Source: Clostridia bacterium (GTDB lineage Bacteria; Bacillota; Clostridia; RUG12999). Taken from it: a stretch of 64,000 nt of DNA. Numbering within the stretch: position 1 is the stretch's first letter; each line of letters begins with the position of its first letter. A program made the position numbers and the translations under genes. This document shows, one piece after another, positions 45,765 through 53,815 of this stretch. Where the stretch lies: positions 1 to 64,000 of the forward strand of contig JAFTSG010000016.1 of the NCBI GenBank assembly GCA_017467445.1, in the 5' to 3' direction. Under the pieces are notes generated by a model. That model was given only the letters and a program-made list of their open reading frames with translations. It made no database searches and had not been told where the DNA came from.

Positions 45765-46571
45765 TTAGTGCCCTGTCCACTCAAATAAAGTTTTTCCTTC
45801 ATCAAGAACATCTATTCTTCTCATTTCGTCTTTGTTGAGCATAAAATCAAAAAGCTGTATATTTTCAATCATCCGCTCTTTATGCGAAGTTTTAGGAATT
45901 ACAACTATTCCTTGTTGAACAAGATATTTCAGCGCAATCTGTGCGGGTGTTTTTCCGTGAACTTCACCTATTTCTTTTAAAACAGGTTCTTCTGATATAT
46001 TTCTTTTCTTTTGAGTCAGACAGCTCCACGCTTCCATTACCGTTCCTTTTTTATCAAGCACCTCTTTCAGATCATGACGAGGATGATAAACATGTGAATC
46101 CACCTGGTTAACAGCAGGCATAATATTGCAATTTTCAATAAATTTATTGTATCTTTCAATACTAAAATTAGATATCCCTATAGCTCTTACTTTTCCTGTT
46201 TCAAGCGCCTGTTCAAACGCGCGGTACATTTCCTCTGCTTCGTCGTATGCGCCGTGTATAAGCATTAAATCAATATAATCCGTTTTCAGGTTTTTAAGGG
46301 AGTCTTCTATTCCTTTTTTTGCCAGATCATAGCTACGGAAAGGCGTATGCAATTTCGTTGTGATGAACAAATCCTCTCTTGCTACATTACTGTTTTTTAC
46401 AGCTTTACCTATAGCCTCTTCATTCTCATACATCTGCGCCGTATCTATAAGACGGTATCCAACATCTATTGCTTCCAAAACTGCACGGGTTACTTCGTCC
46501 CCTCGCAAATCCCATGTTCCAAGCCCTACCATTGGCATTTTTATGCCGTTTAATAACGTTACATATTCCAT
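45765..46571 (-). CDS. Aldo/keto reductase
   Basis: The 268-aa NADPH-dependent oxidoreductase has the AKR barrel and tetrad: Asp in DTAQMYENEE, Tyr in the same motif, Lys in ITTKLHTP and His in LMLIHGAYD. GISNFSIERY and the C-terminal VVIPKTSHKERM (cofactor phosphate) are typical. Natural substrate unknown. AGAGGGGGAAACT precedes the ATG. It is the first gene of a six-gene leftward operon and is preceded by an unusually long leader. Confidence 0.93.
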   Translation of the reverse strand: MEYVTLLNGIKMPMVGLGTWDLRGDEVTRAVLEAIDVGYRLIDTAQMYENEEAIGKAVKNSNVAREDLFITTKLHTPFRSYDLAKKGIEDSLKNLKTDYIDLMLIHGAYDEAEEMYRAFEQALETGKVRAIGISNFSIERYNKFIENCNIMPAVNQVDSHVYHPRHDLKEVLDKKGTVMEAWSCLTQKKRNISEEPVLKEIGEVHGKTPAQIALKYLVQQGIVVIPKTSHKERMIENIQLFDFMLNKDEMRRIDVLDEGKTLFEWTGH

Positions 46572-46699
46572 AGTTTCCCCCTCTTCTTATAACCAAAAAA
46601 TTATAAACCCAGCAAAAAAGCAGAGCCTACTAATTTCAAATGAAATGAACTGCCTGTTAATGTACTTTCATGCAATTCATTGAGCTTGTACACAAAGGC
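46572..46699 (-). other. Long 5' leader of the aldo-keto-reductase operon
   Basis: About 120 nt separate the promoter from the first start codon. The leader contains short inverted pairs, such as TTCATTTCATTTGAAAT, and ends in an A/T-rich stretch before the ribosome site. No known riboswitch motif is recognised and no open frame stands out. Confidence 0.4.
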
Positions 46700-46728
46700 A
46701 TTATATCACAACATTTTCCCTTTTTCAA
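46700..46728 (-). promoter_or_regulatory. Promoter of the AKR-MFS-NSS-YitT-HAD operon
   Basis: TTGAAA (46728-46723) and TATAAT (46705-46700) are 17 bp apart, with TG one base before the -10. Confidence 0.85.
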
Positions 46729-46732
46729 CATA

Positions 46733-46757
46733 AAAATCCTCGCAAAGCGAGGATTTT
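46733..46757 (-). terminator. dinB terminator
   Basis: AAAATCCTCGC/GCGAGGATTTT stem with an AAA loop, beginning at the dinB stop codon. Confidence 0.85.
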
Positions 46758-47968
46758 TATTCTTCATCTATACCTATTTCATTACCGAGTGCCGAACCGA
46801 ATGTAATTGCACCTTTACCGAATTTTTTTCTTATTTTATCAATATTCGTTTCAAGGCGTTCAAGCTTTTCGTGTTTTTCGGTATTGACATCTTCAAAAAG
46901 CGACAACTGCACGCCGCAGTTATCCTGATGCTCTATGTTTATTCCCGTAATTCTGAGCATACGGATAGCTTTTCGTTTATCCCTTACGGCATTTGCAAGG
47001 TCAAATGCCTCTTTTGCAATTTCCTTTGATACATTTGTCGGAAGGGATAGCTGTTTTTGTTTTGAAACCGATTTGAAATCCGCATATTTTATATATACCT
47101 GAACACCGCGGCATTTGACGCATGCACGACGCATTCTTGAACATATACTGTCAGAAAGTGCGGTTATTCCGCATCTAAGCTCGTCCTCGGTTACAATATC
47201 GGTTTTAAATGTCATTCCGTTACCCACGGATTTTATTTCCCTTACGTCTTCCACGCTTTTTACGGGGTCGTTATCAATTCCGTTTGCATAATCATGAAGG
47301 ATATATCCCATTTTACCAAGCATACCGCCTATTAGCTCTTTGTTTGAATTTGCAAGTTCCCCAATGGTTTTTATACCGATTTTCCCAAGCATTTCCGTGG
47401 TTCGCCGTCCTGCAAAAAGCAGGTCGCCCACAGGAAGAGGATATACAATATCTTTATAGTTATCTCTGCTAATAACGGTGGTGGCGTCGGGTTTTTTATA
47501 GTCGCTGCCCAGTTTGGCAAAAACCTTATTGAACGAAACTCCCACCGAAACAGTGATGCCGATTTCCTCCCTTACGGTGCGGCGGATTTCGTTTGCAATA
47601 TGTACTCCGTCGCCAAAAAGATTTTTACTTGCGGTTACGTCAAGCCACGATTCGTCAATCCCGAACGGTTCCACAAGGTCGGTATAGCGTTTATATATAT
47701 CATTAACTTTTTTGGAATATTCGGCATAAAGCTCGTGATGCGGCAAAACAAGCACAATATCGGGGCATTTGCGCCGCGTCGCGCCTATTGTTTCCGCTGT
47801 TTTAACGCCATAGGCTTTTGCCAGTTCGTTTTTTGCCAGAATTATGCCGTGCCGTTTTGTAATGTCGCCCGCTACTGCCATCGGTACATCTTTAAGCTCT
47901 GGGCGTAGCATACATTCAACGGAAGCGTAAAAAGCATTACAATCACAATGCAGTATAGTCCTGTCCAT
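46757..47968 (-). CDS. dinB: DNA polymerase IV (Y family)
   Basis: DinB is an error-prone lesion-bypass polymerase. The 403-aa protein has HCDCNAFYASVE with the first metal Asp (in place of the more usual HxDMDAFFAS), GIDESWLDVT with the other acidic residues, the helix-hairpin-helix region and the little-finger domain. No clear LexA box was found upstream. It starts close to the terminator of the next gene, and its promoter is not obvious. Confidence 0.94.
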   Translation of the reverse strand: MDRTILHCDCNAFYASVECMLRPELKDVPMAVAGDITKRHGIILAKNELAKAYGVKTAETIGATRRKCPDIVLVLPHHELYAEYSKKVNDIYKRYTDLVEPFGIDESWLDVTASKNLFGDGVHIANEIRRTVREEIGITVSVGVSFNKVFAKLGSDYKKPDATTVISRDNYKDIVYPLPVGDLLFAGRRTTEMLGKIGIKTIGELANSNKELIGGMLGKMGYILHDYANGIDNDPVKSVEDVREIKSVGNGMTFKTDIVTEDELRCGITALSDSICSRMRRACVKCRGVQVYIKYADFKSVSKQKQLSLPTNVSKEIAKEAFDLANAVRDKRKAIRMLRITGINIEHQDNCGVQLSLFEDVNTEKHEKLERLETNIDKIRKKFGKGAITFGSALGNEIGIDEE

Positions 47969-47987
47969 AATTCACCTTCTTTGTAAA

Positions 47988-48015
47988 AAATCCCGAGCGT
48001 TTACGTTCGGGATTT
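47988..48015 (-). terminator. Terminator after the 142-aa exported protein gene
   Basis: AAATCCCGA-CG/CG-TTCGGGATTT stem followed by T-run on the minus strand, just before dinB. The 64-bp repeat module lies between the gene and this hairpin. Confidence 0.75.
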
Positions 48016-48025
48016 AAACATTATT

Positions 48026-48089
48026 GTGGAACACAACAAGGTTCACGGGACCCAACCGCAATCTTTGATTGTGCTGTTGGGTGTGGTTC
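48026..48089 (+). repeat. Solo copy of the 64-bp hairpin module
   Basis: Same length as 1865-1928, about 54 of 64 positions identical by hand count, and likewise flanked by TTATT (48021-48025, 48090-48094). The ACCCAAC/GTTGGGT stem is preserved. The right TTATT contains the stop codon of the adjacent leftward gene. Confidence 0.75.
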
Positions 48090-48518
48090 TTATTTAATTT
48101 CATATTCTCCTTTTACCATTACAAGAACCTTTGAATTGGCTTCAATACCTCTGCCGTCGGAAACGGGAACTATAAGCAGATGGTTTGCAGGCATAGCCAT
48201 ACCGTTTGACGGGTCGTTTCCTGCAGTAACATCCGCAAGACCGCCTTTTTCGGTGGATATTATAGTTGCGCTGCCCTGACGTAAAATCAGCTCGCATCCA
48301 GCCTGACCGATAAGCTTCTGACCGTCTTTAAGTTCAACAACCGCAAAAGCATTTTTTTCTTTAACATATTCTGTAATTTCCGGTTTGAACACTTTATCAA
48401 GATAATCCTTTGAAATAAGGGGATTATCGTCACTTCCCGGTGTTGCAAGAGCAACAACCGCGCAAACTGCTATAATTGCAAGTCCTGTTACAAGTCCGGT
48501 TACAAAATTCTTTTTCAT
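48090..48518 (-). CDS. Exported or membrane-anchored protein, unknown
   Basis: The 142-aa product begins MKKNFVTGLVTGLAIIAVCAVVALA, a signal peptide or single anchor. The rest is a small beta-rich domain (VVELKDGQKLIGQAGCELILRQGSATII, GGLADVTAGNDPSNG, ANHLLIVPVSDGRGI). I recall similar unnamed domains in other clostridia but cannot name a family. GGAGGAATGACGA precedes the ATG. The stop codon lies exactly in the TTATT flank of the 64-bp repeat, so the C-terminus may have been altered by that insertion. Confidence 0.72.
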   Translation of the reverse strand: MKKNFVTGLVTGLAIIAVCAVVALATPGSDDNPLISKDYLDKVFKPEITEYVKEKNAFAVVELKDGQKLIGQAGCELILRQGSATIISTEKGGLADVTAGNDPSNGMAMPANHLLIVPVSDGRGIEANSKVLVMVKGEYEIK

Positions 48519-48557
48519 TCGTCATTCCTCCGTAATGATACGTCAAAATTCGTCAAA

Positions 48558-48768
48558 GCCGAGGGAGTCGGACCCCATAAGCTTTAAATTTGTTAAATTC
48601 TCATTCTTGTGATTTTCCTGTTTTTAAGGTCGAAGAGTTTAAAACCTTTAAATTTTGATGGAAGACAAAGAAAATTCAAAAATAATACTCGCGTATATTT
48701 GCAGAATTTTCTGCAGTATAACGCAAAATTTATGGTTTTAAACCTTGTGGGGTTCGACCTCACTCGAC
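48558..48768 (-). mobile_element. Foldback (MITE-like) element, copy B
   Basis: This copy is about 211 bp and inverted relative to copy A at 1775-2118. Its ends are GCCGAGGGAGTCGGACCCC and, inverted, GTCGAGTGAGGTCGAACCCC. The interior matches copy A closely once the two extra blocks in A are removed. It overlaps the last codons and the TGA of the mazF-like gene (48760-48768). It fills the gap between that gene and the 142-aa exported protein gene. Confidence 0.8.
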
Positions 48769-49110
48769 TTCAAGTCCAAAGCTTATTCCTATAGCTCTGT
48801 CCACGCCATCCATAAGGTCATCACTAAGGCGTCCTATTTTTTCACGGAGCCTTTGTTTATCTATGGTACGGATTTGTTCAAGCAGAATTACCGAATCTTT
48901 GTTAAGTCCGTAATTTTCCGCCCCGATTTCAATATGCGTCGGCATTTTTGCTTTATTAATCTGCGAGGTAATAGCCGCCGCAATAACCGTGGGACTGTAT
49001 TTATTCACAACATCGTTCTGGACAATAAGTACAGGCCTTACTCCACCCTGTTCCGATCCTATCACAGGGCTTAAATCCGCATAGTAGATGTCCCCTCGTT
49101 TTACTATCAT
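48760..49110 (-). CDS. ndoA: MazF/PemK (NdoA)-type endoribonuclease toxin
   Basis: This mRNA interferase cuts single-stranded RNA at short sequences when its antitoxin is lost. The 116-aa protein starts [33 protein letters not shown] and has [11 protein letters not shown], the family core with the catalytic Arg in GGVRPV. The last residues and stop lie in the inverted repeat of foldback copy B. It follows its antitoxin after 3 bp. The pair downstream of alr matches the ndoAI-ndoA arrangement of Bacillus. Confidence 0.94.
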   Translation of the reverse strand: MIVKRGDIYYADLSPVIGSEQGGVRPVLIVQNDVVNKYSPTVIAAAITSQINKAKMPTHIEIGAENYGLNKDSVILLEQIRTIDKQRLREKIGRLSDDLMDGVDRAIGISFGLEVE

Positions 49111-49113
49111 GTT

Positions 49114-49386
49114 TTATTCACACTCCGCCAGTTTTTCCTCGTAGCGGTCAAGGGTTTCCTGATCCGCATCAAAACATATTTCGGCGAGTTTGAGATTGAG
49201 TTTTCCCATTTCCGTATACCCCGTCTTAAGTTCCTGCCGTAATTTTTTCTCTTCTTTTTTCACCAAATCCTCGGCAGCATCTCTTAAAACCCGAGTGCGG
49301 CTTACACCTTTTTTATTTGCAATGGCGTCAAGCTTTTTCAGCAAGGGGTCCGGAAGACTAAACAATATTTTTTTCAGCTGCGGCAA
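49114..49386 (-). CDS. ndoAI: Ribbon-helix-helix antitoxin (NdoAI/MazE-like)
   Basis: The 90-aa protein has an N-terminal ribbon-helix-helix (KKILFSLPDPLLKKLDAIANKKGVSRTRVLRDAAED) for DNA binding and dimerisation. Its acidic C-terminal helix presumably covers the toxin. The start is TTG at 49386, eight bases after GGGGG; an ATG inside that spacer is out of frame. Together with its promoter this suggests autoregulation, as in related systems. It is longer than the MazE of E. coli but close to Gram-positive homologues. Confidence 0.88.
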   Translation of the reverse strand: MPQLKKILFSLPDPLLKKLDAIANKKGVSRTRVLRDAAEDLVKKEEKKLRQELKTGYTEMGKLNLKLAEICFDADQETLDRYEEKLAECE

Positions 49387-49462
49387 GCTTCATGCCCCCT
49401 TTTTAGTTTAATATAAGTCCCGGCATAATCTTGTTTTAAATTTCCACAGCGGGTATAAATAA

Positions 49463-49491
49463 ATTATACAACACTTTTATGTAAAAATCAA
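49463..49491 (-). promoter_or_regulatory. Toxin-antitoxin promoter
   Basis: TTGATT (49491-49486) and TATAAT (49468-49463) are 17 bp apart, directly after alr, so the pair is not wholly dependent on alr transcription. Confidence 0.8.
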
Positions 49492-49512
49492 TTACAATTT
49501 ACACCATAACTA

Positions 49513-50694
49513 TTAAACAAGCTGATTTAAAATATCGGTTATTTCCCCGTTTTTTAAATATACTCTGGGCACACGTTTGCCCACATCACATACAATCTCG
49601 TAATTAATGGTTCCTATAATGCCGGCAAGAGCATCCGCACTGACGCATTTTCCGCCCGCACAGCCCATAATGATTACTTCATCGCCTACATTAACATTAT
49701 TCACATCAGTTACGTCAATCATACACTGATCCATACAAACTTTTCCAACAATATTCGCATACTTGCCGCCGATTATAACCTTTCCTTTATTGGATAAATG
49801 GCGGCTAAGTCCGTCCGCATATCCTATCGGCAGGGTTGCAATTTTCATTTCTTTTTCAGCGGCATATGTTCCGCCGTAACTGATTTTTTCACCCTTACAT
49901 ATACATTGTATGCGCGAAACTATGGTTTTTATACTCATAGCAGGTTTAAGTTTTATAAGATTTTTGTCGAAATCCTCCGACGGATAAAGTCCGTATACAA
50001 TTATTCCCACACGCACCATATCAAGATGCATAGGCTTAAATTTTGCTGTAGCGGCACTGTTACACACGTGATGAACAGGGATTTTTTTACCGCATTTTTC
50101 TTCCAGCTTATTTACAAAATCCGTATATTTTTTAAACTGTTTTTTTGTAAGTTCATCTTCATTTTCATCTGCACAGGGGAAATGCGTGAATATCCCTTCC
50201 GCAAACAGATTTTTCATATTAAGTATTTCTGCCGCATCGTCCACAGATGATGTTTCAAACCCTATTCTGTTCATACCAACGTTTATTTTAATATGAACCT
50301 TTGCGGTTTTACCAAGGCGCATCGCTACCGCATCAAGTGCCGCCGCATCCTCACATCTGAATACCGTCAGCGTAATGTCATTATTTATTGCATCTTCATA
50401 CTCACCCTCTGGTGTATATCCAAGAACAAGAATTGGTGCATCTATACCAAAGTTTCTTATTTCAAGAGCTTCGTTTACGCAGCTTACGGCAAGGCAGTCC
50501 GTCCCCGCTTCAAGCACGGTTTTAGCAGTCATTTTAACACCGTGGCCATAGCCATCGGCTTTAACGCTTGCCATTATTTTAACTTTATCGCCCACAATTT
50601 TTCTTATTTCGGCAATGTTAGCGGAAATCGCATCCACATTAACCTCTGCCCAAGTTCTTTTTACAAAAGTTTTCATCTTAAGAATATCCCCCAT
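49513..50694 (-). CDS. alr: Alanine racemase
   Basis: Alr makes D-alanine for peptidoglycan and, in spore formers, modulates germination by removing L-alanine. The 393-aa protein has the PLP lysine K45 in ASVKADGYGHG, HICNSAA-type HHVCNSAATAKF, the YGLYPSE segment and the C-terminal beta domain with KVCMDQCMIDVT. The ATG at 50694 overlaps the lipoprotein stop as TGATG, which implies coupling. A second ATG at 50676, with GGGGGA upstream, is also possible. It precedes the toxin-antitoxin pair. Confidence 0.96.
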   Translation of the reverse strand: MGDILKMKTFVKRTWAEVNVDAISANIAEIRKIVGDKVKIMASVKADGYGHGVKMTAKTVLEAGTDCLAVSCVNEALEIRNFGIDAPILVLGYTPEGEYEDAINNDITLTVFRCEDAAALDAVAMRLGKTAKVHIKINVGMNRIGFETSSVDDAAEILNMKNLFAEGIFTHFPCADENEDELTKKQFKKYTDFVNKLEEKCGKKIPVHHVCNSAATAKFKPMHLDMVRVGIIVYGLYPSEDFDKNLIKLKPAMSIKTIVSRIQCICKGEKISYGGTYAAEKEMKIATLPIGYADGLSRHLSNKGKVIIGGKYANIVGKVCMDQCMIDVTDVNNVNVGDEVIIMGCAGGKCVSADALAGIIGTINYEIVCDVGKRVPRVYLKNGEITDILNQLV

Positions 50695-51290
50695 CAGCTT
50701 ATCTGGAAAAGCTCATCTCCCAGCTCTGGATTTATTTTAAATTCCGTGTATTCAATTTTTGAATAGGTTTTCCCGTCGCTGCCTTTTATTTCAAGGCTGA
50801 CTGGCTGCATTTTTGCAGTGTCAAGCACCAGCTGTGCCCGTGCTTTATACTGATTGGAAAGTCCCGTATCAACAGTTAATGTTACAAGCTTGTCATCATC
50901 TGCCGATACCGACGCAGTAGTAAGCTCATTCCGGTAATACGCTTCAAAAAAGTTCTGCAGAAACATAAAATCCCCTTCATCAATGTTAAGCCTTTCAAGC
51001 TTGAACGGAGACGATGTGCCGCTACCTTTTACTGTAGCGGAATTGCCGTTTATTACCGTAACAACTCCGCCCGATTCGCTGCGCATTTTGTCGGGCGATT
51101 TATAATACTGCTTCATTTCATATGTATTGGTGTTATTGTTTGAATACGTAGTAAGGTGCACTATTGCCGAATAGCTTTGCATTCCGGCAAATGTATTATA
51201 AATTTTTCTGCTTGTATCAAGCTCAGGACGCACGCCTGCGCACGCCGTAAGCACTATCATAAGTATAACAGGCAAAATTATTTTTTTCAT
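50694..51290 (-). CDS. LolA-like lipoprotein, YdcC/GerS-related
   Basis: The 198-aa product begins MKKIILPVILMIVLTACAG, a lipoprotein signal with lipobox LTAC. The mature part has the LolA/LppX-like half-barrel pattern (YKSPDKMRSES, AQLVLDTAKMQPVSLEIKG, YTEFKINPEL). AGGAGGCTTT sets the start at 51290. Such lipoproteins sit next to alr in Bacillus (ydcC) and Clostridioides difficile (gerS), where GerS is required for spore germination. The same role here is inferred from neighbours and fold only. Confidence 0.82.
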   Translation of the reverse strand: MKKIILPVILMIVLTACAGVRPELDTSRKIYNTFAGMQSYSAIVHLTTYSNNNTNTYEMKQYYKSPDKMRSESGGVVTVINGNSATVKGSGTSSPFKLERLNIDEGDFMFLQNFFEAYYRNELTTASVSADDDKLVTLTVDTGLSNQYKARAQLVLDTAKMQPVSLEIKGSDGKTYSKIEYTEFKINPELGDELFQIS

Positions 51291-51333
51291 AAAGCCTCCT
51301 GAATAGATTTTTTCTCTAATCAGGAACAAAGGA

Positions 51334-52809
51334 TTAGTGTTCCGGATTTTTTATCCTTTGTATTGCCTCTGCCACGCATTTTGCCATATCGGTAGGAATC
51401 ATTCCTATCTGCCCGATTTGTCTGGCAGCAATATCGCCCGCAAGACCGTGCACATAAACCCCTGCCGCTGCCGCATATTCTGCGGACATACCGCGCGCGG
51501 CAAACGCGCCGATAATTCCCGAAAGAACATCGCCGCTGCCACCGGTTGCCATTCCCGGATTTCCGGTCGGATTAATATATGTGTTTCCGCCCGTCGCGGC
51601 AGTTACGGTCCCTGCACCTTTAAGTACCATTGTTGTATTATACTCTTTAGAAAAGGTTTTTGCAAGGTTTATTCTGCTGCTTTGCACTTTTTCTATATCC
51701 AACCCGAGAAGACGTGCCGCCTCGCCCGGATGAGGAGTAAGAATGGCTTTTTTACCAAATTGCTTTAATATATCTATATTCCCGCAAATCGCATTTATAC
51801 CATCGGCATCTATTACTACAGGAACATCTTTTTTAAGAACATATTCTACTATTTTATATATATCTTTTCCTCTGCCAAGTCCGGGACCTATTACATAAGC
51901 GTCCGCCGCCACAGAGTCAATAGCTTTTTTTGCCGCATCAAATGTAAGGCTATCCACGCAAGGCGCGCTCACCGTCATTGCTTCGGTAAGTTTTATTTCC
52001 ATAATTGTATTAAGATTATCGGGTATCACAACCGACACAAGCCCCGCACCGGCGCGCAGTGCCCCCATTGCCGAAAGTGTTGCTGCGCCTGTCATTCCCT
52101 TGCTTCCTGCAATAATACAAAGTCTGCCCATTGAGCCTTTATGTTCATCCATCGCCATATCGGGAATCATATCTGCAATATCCTCTTCATCAGGATAAAA
52201 GCATTTTATGTCCGTTGGCGCAAAATCAAGCGGTGCAAGCACAATTTCTCCCGCAAGAGTTTTTGCGGGATACTGCAAAAGTCCTGTTTTTACATATCCG
52301 AAAGCCAGCGTAGCATCCGCGCGCACCGCTTTTCCAAAAGCCATACCTGTATCGGCATCTACACCCGTCGGCACATCAACCGCAAGCACATATGCACCGC
52401 TTTCGTTTATTTCATCAATTATATCAAGACTGCATGCGCCGTTTATGCCAATTCCTAAAACTGCATCAATAACAACATCCGCATCAATTCTTTTTACAAA
52501 TGGTATATCAAGAGATTTAGCCTCATCAAAGTTTGTTTTTGCATCCTCGGTTTGCGGAGCGTCAAATACATTATATATACATACGTCATACCCGCCGCCG
52601 TGCAGAATTCTTGCCGCGGCATATCCGTCGCCTCCGTTGTTCCCTTTTCCGCACACCACACATATTTCTGTATCTTTATCAAACCTCAAGTTTATAAAAT
52701 CTGCCACAGCCTCTGCCGCTTTTTCCATAACATCAACGGAACGCGCACCAAGTGCAAAGGTTTTTTGTTCAATTTCTTTCATTTCCTTTGAAGAAACAAG
52801 TTCAAGCAT
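51334..52809 (-). CDS. nnr: Bifunctional NAD(P)H-hydrate epimerase / ADP-dependent dehydratase
   Basis: Nnr repairs hydrated NADH and NADPH. The 491-aa protein joins an N-terminal YjeF_N epimerase (about 1-205, with VVCGKGNNGGDGYAAAR and AVDVPTGVDADTG) and a C-terminal ADP-dependent dehydratase (about 220-490, with HKGSMGRLCIIAGS, LTPHPGEAARLL, GAGTVTAA and GNPGMATGGSGDVLSG). AGGAGAATAAA precedes the ATG and overlaps the upstream gene end. It is in one unit with the lipoprotein and alr. Confidence 0.96.
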   Translation of the reverse strand: MLELVSSKEMKEIEQKTFALGARSVDVMEKAAEAVADFINLRFDKDTEICVVCGKGNNGGDGYAAARILHGGGYDVCIYNVFDAPQTEDAKTNFDEAKSLDIPFVKRIDADVVIDAVLGIGINGACSLDIIDEINESGAYVLAVDVPTGVDADTGMAFGKAVRADATLAFGYVKTGLLQYPAKTLAGEIVLAPLDFAPTDIKCFYPDEEDIADMIPDMAMDEHKGSMGRLCIIAGSKGMTGAATLSAMGALRAGAGLVSVVIPDNLNTIMEIKLTEAMTVSAPCVDSLTFDAAKKAIDSVAADAYVIGPGLGRGKDIYKIVEYVLKKDVPVVIDADGINAICGNIDILKQFGKKAILTPHPGEAARLLGLDIEKVQSSRINLAKTFSKEYNTTMVLKGAGTVTAATGGNTYINPTGNPGMATGGSGDVLSGIIGAFAARGMSAEYAAAAGVYVHGLAGDIAARQIGQIGMIPTDMAKCVAEAIQRIKNPEH

Positions 52810-52810
52810 T

Positions 52811-53323
52811 TTATTCTCCTGTTATAACTATACTCGGTCTGGACAGTTTTATTGCTTCAAGAAGCTCGTCGTTCGGGTTGAACAGTACCCTTACCTTGCC
52901 CACTCCGTGACGTTCTGTCATAATATAGTAAAGTCTGTCATTTTCATCTTTTGTGGAACAGTTGAGCGTTTTATACTCTCCGCTGTAAGGATGGCTTACA
53001 GGCGCAACAAGTTCAAATTCCATTTTAGATACGGTAATAACTCTGCCGCGTCTTGAGCCTGCAATAATCATATCTATATCAAGTGTACCGTCCGTAAAAA
53101 CATATTCATATTCAACTGTTTTTGATTTTATAAGACGGACAACACACCACCACATCGCCGCAAGCATTATAAGAAAAACATAGCCCAGATAATGAAGTGC
53201 AAACCCGAAATACAGTGCCATAGGCGTAAATATAATACCCCCTATGACAAGAAGAACACTTGTCCATACGTCCTTCTCGGTTTTTTTCCGTCTTATAAGT
53301 TGTTCAACAAAAATATCTTCCAC
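52811..53323 (-). CDS. DUF6106-like membrane protein
   Basis: The 170-aa protein has two membrane helices near its N-terminus (SVLLVIGGIIFTPMALYFGF and YLGYVFLIMLAAMWWCVV), then a cytosolic beta-rich domain (YEYVFTDGTLDIDMIIAGSRR, LYYIMTERHGVGKVRVLFNPND). It resembles the DUF6106 family; function unknown. The GTG at 53323, with AAAGGTGATAACA upstream, is preferred to a GTG three codons earlier that overlaps the ribosome site. One base separates it from nnr. Confidence 0.75.
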   Translation of the reverse strand: MEDIFVEQLIRRKKTEKDVWTSVLLVIGGIIFTPMALYFGFALHYLGYVFLIMLAAMWWCVVRLIKSKTVEYEYVFTDGTLDIDMIIAGSRRGRVITVSKMEFELVAPVSHPYSGEYKTLNCSTKDENDRLYYIMTERHGVGKVRVLFNPNDELLEAIKLSRPSIVITGE

Positions 53324-53354
53324 TGTTATCACCTTTTTACAAATTTATATATAC

Positions 53355-53383
53355 ATTATATCACGTTTATTTTACATAAACAA
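53355..53383 (-). promoter_or_regulatory. Promoter of the DUF6106-nnr-lipoprotein-alr unit
   Basis: TTGTTT (53383-53378) and TATAAT (53360-53355), 17 bp apart, with TG one base before the -10. Confidence 0.78.
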
Positions 53384-53422
53384 CAATTTTTTAAAATAAT
53401 TAACATTTTTTTAAAAAAACAC

Positions 53423-53451
53423 TTGCATTAGTGGTTTTTTTGTGTTATAAT
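53423..53451 (+). promoter_or_regulatory. rpsT promoter
   Basis: TTGCAT (53423-53428) and TATAAT (53446-53451) are 17 bp apart, with an extended -10 TGT, diverging from the promoter at 53355-53383. Confidence 0.85.
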
Positions 53452-53488
53452 ACATTTTACGTATTATTGTATGAGAGGTGAAAACGCA

Positions 53489-53752
53489 ATGCCTAACATT
53501 AAATCGGCTAAAAAAAGAGTTAAGGTAATACAGACAAAAACTTTAAGAAACCAGATGATTAAATCTGCTCTTAAAACTTCCATTAAATCTTTTGAAACTG
53601 TTGCTTTAAGCGGTGATAAAGCAAAAGCTGAAGAAAGCTTTAAATTAGTTATTAAGAAGATTGGCCAGGCTGTTTCCAAAGGTGTATTGCACGCTAACAC
53701 TGCAGCCAGAAAAAAATCCAGATTAGCAAACGTATTAAATAAAGTTGGATAA
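53489..53752 (+). CDS. rpsT: 30S ribosomal protein S20
   Basis: S20 binds 16S rRNA early in 30S assembly. The 87-aa product is all-helical and basic: MPNIKSAKKRVKVIQTK at the start, GVLHANTAARKKSRLANVL near the end. AGAGGTG upstream fixes the ATG at 53489 rather than an in-frame ATG 18 bp earlier that overlaps it. Monocistronic between its promoter and a terminator. Confidence 0.97.
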   Translation: MPNIKSAKKRVKVIQTKTLRNQMIKSALKTSIKSFETVALSGDKAKAEESFKLVIKKIGQAVSKGVLHANTAARKKSRLANVLNKVG

Positions 53753-53767
53753 TTAACAATAAACATA

Positions 53768-53799
53768 AAAATAGACATATGAAAATATGTCTATTTTTT
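53768..53799 (+). terminator. rpsT terminator
   Basis: AAAATAGACATA/TATGTCTATTTT stem followed by T. Confidence 0.85.
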
Positions 53800-53815
53800 G
53801 ATTTAAGGTGAATTT

